Position numbers and translations under genes: made by a program
Origin: a virus
Virus record (IMG/VR): IMGVR_UViG_3300032087_000854
Location: 1 to 48,918 of that record
Length of the DNA: 48,918 nucleotides
Direction: 5' to 3' (one strand)
The notes under the pieces: generated by a model
Seen by the model: the letters and a program-made list of their open reading frames with translations, nothing else
Told to the model about the DNA's origin: nothing
The model's database searches: none
Shown here: one piece after another, positions 48,231-48,918 of the stretch
How the letters are laid out: every line of letters begins with the position of its first letter
Numbering within the stretch: position 1 is the stretch's first letter

Positions 48231-48918
48231 ATGGCAACATATGTAAATGATTTAAGGTTAAAAGAAATAGCCACTGGTGATGAATCAGGTACTTGGGGAA
48301 CAAGTACAAACACAAATTTAGAGTTAATAGCAGAAGCATTTAGTTACGGTACTGAGGCCTCATTTGGTTCAGATGCAGACGCAACAACAACTATAGCAGA
48401 CGGAGCAACGGATCCAGCTAGAAGTCTGTATTTAAAAGTAACTTCTGGAGCTAGTTTAACAGCAACTAGGACTCTTACTATTGCACCTAATACCGTATCA
48501 AAAGTCTGGATTATAGAAAACGCAACATCTGGATCTCAATCAATCAATATATCCCAGGGCAGTGGTGCTAACGTAACTATACCTAACGGGGACGTAAAAG
48601 TAGTTTATTCAGACGGAGCAGGATCTGGAGCAGCAGTAGTTGACGCTTTTACCGATTTGAATCTAGGCGGAACTACAACAATATCTGCTTTAAGTGTTAG
48701 CGGCACAACAACATTTAGTGATGATGTAACTTTTACTGGAGCATCAAATAATCTTGTTTGGGATAAATCAGATAACGCATTAGAGTTTGCAGATAGTGCG
48801 AAAGCTATCTTTGGAGCAGGTTCAGATCTACAGATTTATCATGATGGTTCTAATAGTTATTTAGACGAACAAGGTACAGGTGTTTTATATATCAGAGGTA
48901 GTGCTGGTGTATATATCA
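48231..48918 (+). CDS. Tail fibre-like protein, 3' end outside window
   Basis: Open from ATG at 48231 to the right edge, 229 complete codons visible. MATYVNDLRLKEIATGDESG and TWGTSTNTNLELIAEAFSYG form an N-terminal domain widespread in marine phage tail proteins, followed by beta repeats (TTTISALSVSGTTTFSDDVT) and the LQIYHDGSNSYLDEQGTGVL pattern typical of fibre shafts and chaperone-cleaved fibres. Probably contacts the host surface. Confidence 0.78.
   Translation, partial: MATYVNDLRLKEIATGDESGTWGTSTNTNLELIAEAFSYGTEASFGSDADATTTIADGATDPARSLYLKVTSGASLTATRTLTIAPNTVSKVWIIENATSGSQSINISQGSGANVTIPNGDVKVVYSDGAGSGAAVVDAFTDLNLGGTTTISALSVSGTTTFSDDVTFTGASNNLVWDKSDNALEFADSAKAIFGAGSDLQIYHDGSNSYLDEQGTGVLYIRGSAGVYI

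Overview
This window is a contiguous, densely packed segment of an uncultured tailed phage with a short-tail (podovirus-like) virion, most like the AT-rich marine phages known from ocean metagenomes. The evidence is a large and a small terminase subunit, a P22-type portal, a co-chaperonin just before the scaffold, an HK97-fold capsid protein, P22 gp4/gp10-like and adaptor-like tail genes, several large repetitive internal virion proteins, and a holin/GH24 lysozyme cassette. I see no integrase, tRNA, rRNA, CRISPR array or insertion sequence, and no recognisable DNA or RNA polymerase. Replication therefore probably depends on host enzymes plus the phage primase-helicase. The host cannot be named from the sequence. 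Both window ends cut a gene (FecR-like at the start, fibre-like at the end), so the genome continues beyond the window.

Layout: (1) 1-16,283, plus strand, late genes: FecR-domain protein, membrane adenylate cyclase (CHASE2 sensor), small holin-like proteins, lysozyme, tail/DNA-stabilisation protein, a lysyl-hydroxylase-like 2OG oxygenase, and four large internal virion proteins. (2) 16,280-24,917, early/replication region in several divergent units: primase-helicase and an HTH regulator (minus); a Sak4-like ATPase and an SSB-like protein (plus); a RecE-like exonuclease operon of small genes (minus); a C5 cytosine methyltransferase with a PAPS-reductase-like PP-loop enzyme (plus). (3) 24,918-30,392, regulatory and small-gene region: small terminase, a leftward operon of eight small genes, a 539-bp divergent intergenic region with a G-quadruplex array and a DnaA-like box, then three small rightward units, each preceded by a GC-rich island of TCGGG and CCWGG repeats. 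(4) 30,393-48,918, plus strand, packaging and capsid genes: internal proteins, TerL, portal, GroES-like protein, scaffold, capsid, basic proteins, tail adaptors and fibre-like proteins. The late genes of (4) and (1) are probably one arm of a circular or circularly permuted genome, interrupted only by the window ends.

How the parts work together: an HTH protein and a palindrome-rich divergent promoter near 18.8 kb probably control early transcription. The Sak4-like ATPase, SSB-like protein, RecE-like nuclease and primase-helicase form a recombination-dependent replication set, and terminase plus portal package the DNA. The most unusual items are the apparently catalytically complete adenylate cyclase paired with a FecR protein directly upstream of the lysis genes, the PLOD-like dioxygenase inside the virion operon, a pair of homologous membrane micro-proteins encoded on opposite strands, and the repeated GC-island/promoter modules. 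Many small genes shorter than 60 codons were found by reading stop/start overlaps and are listed.
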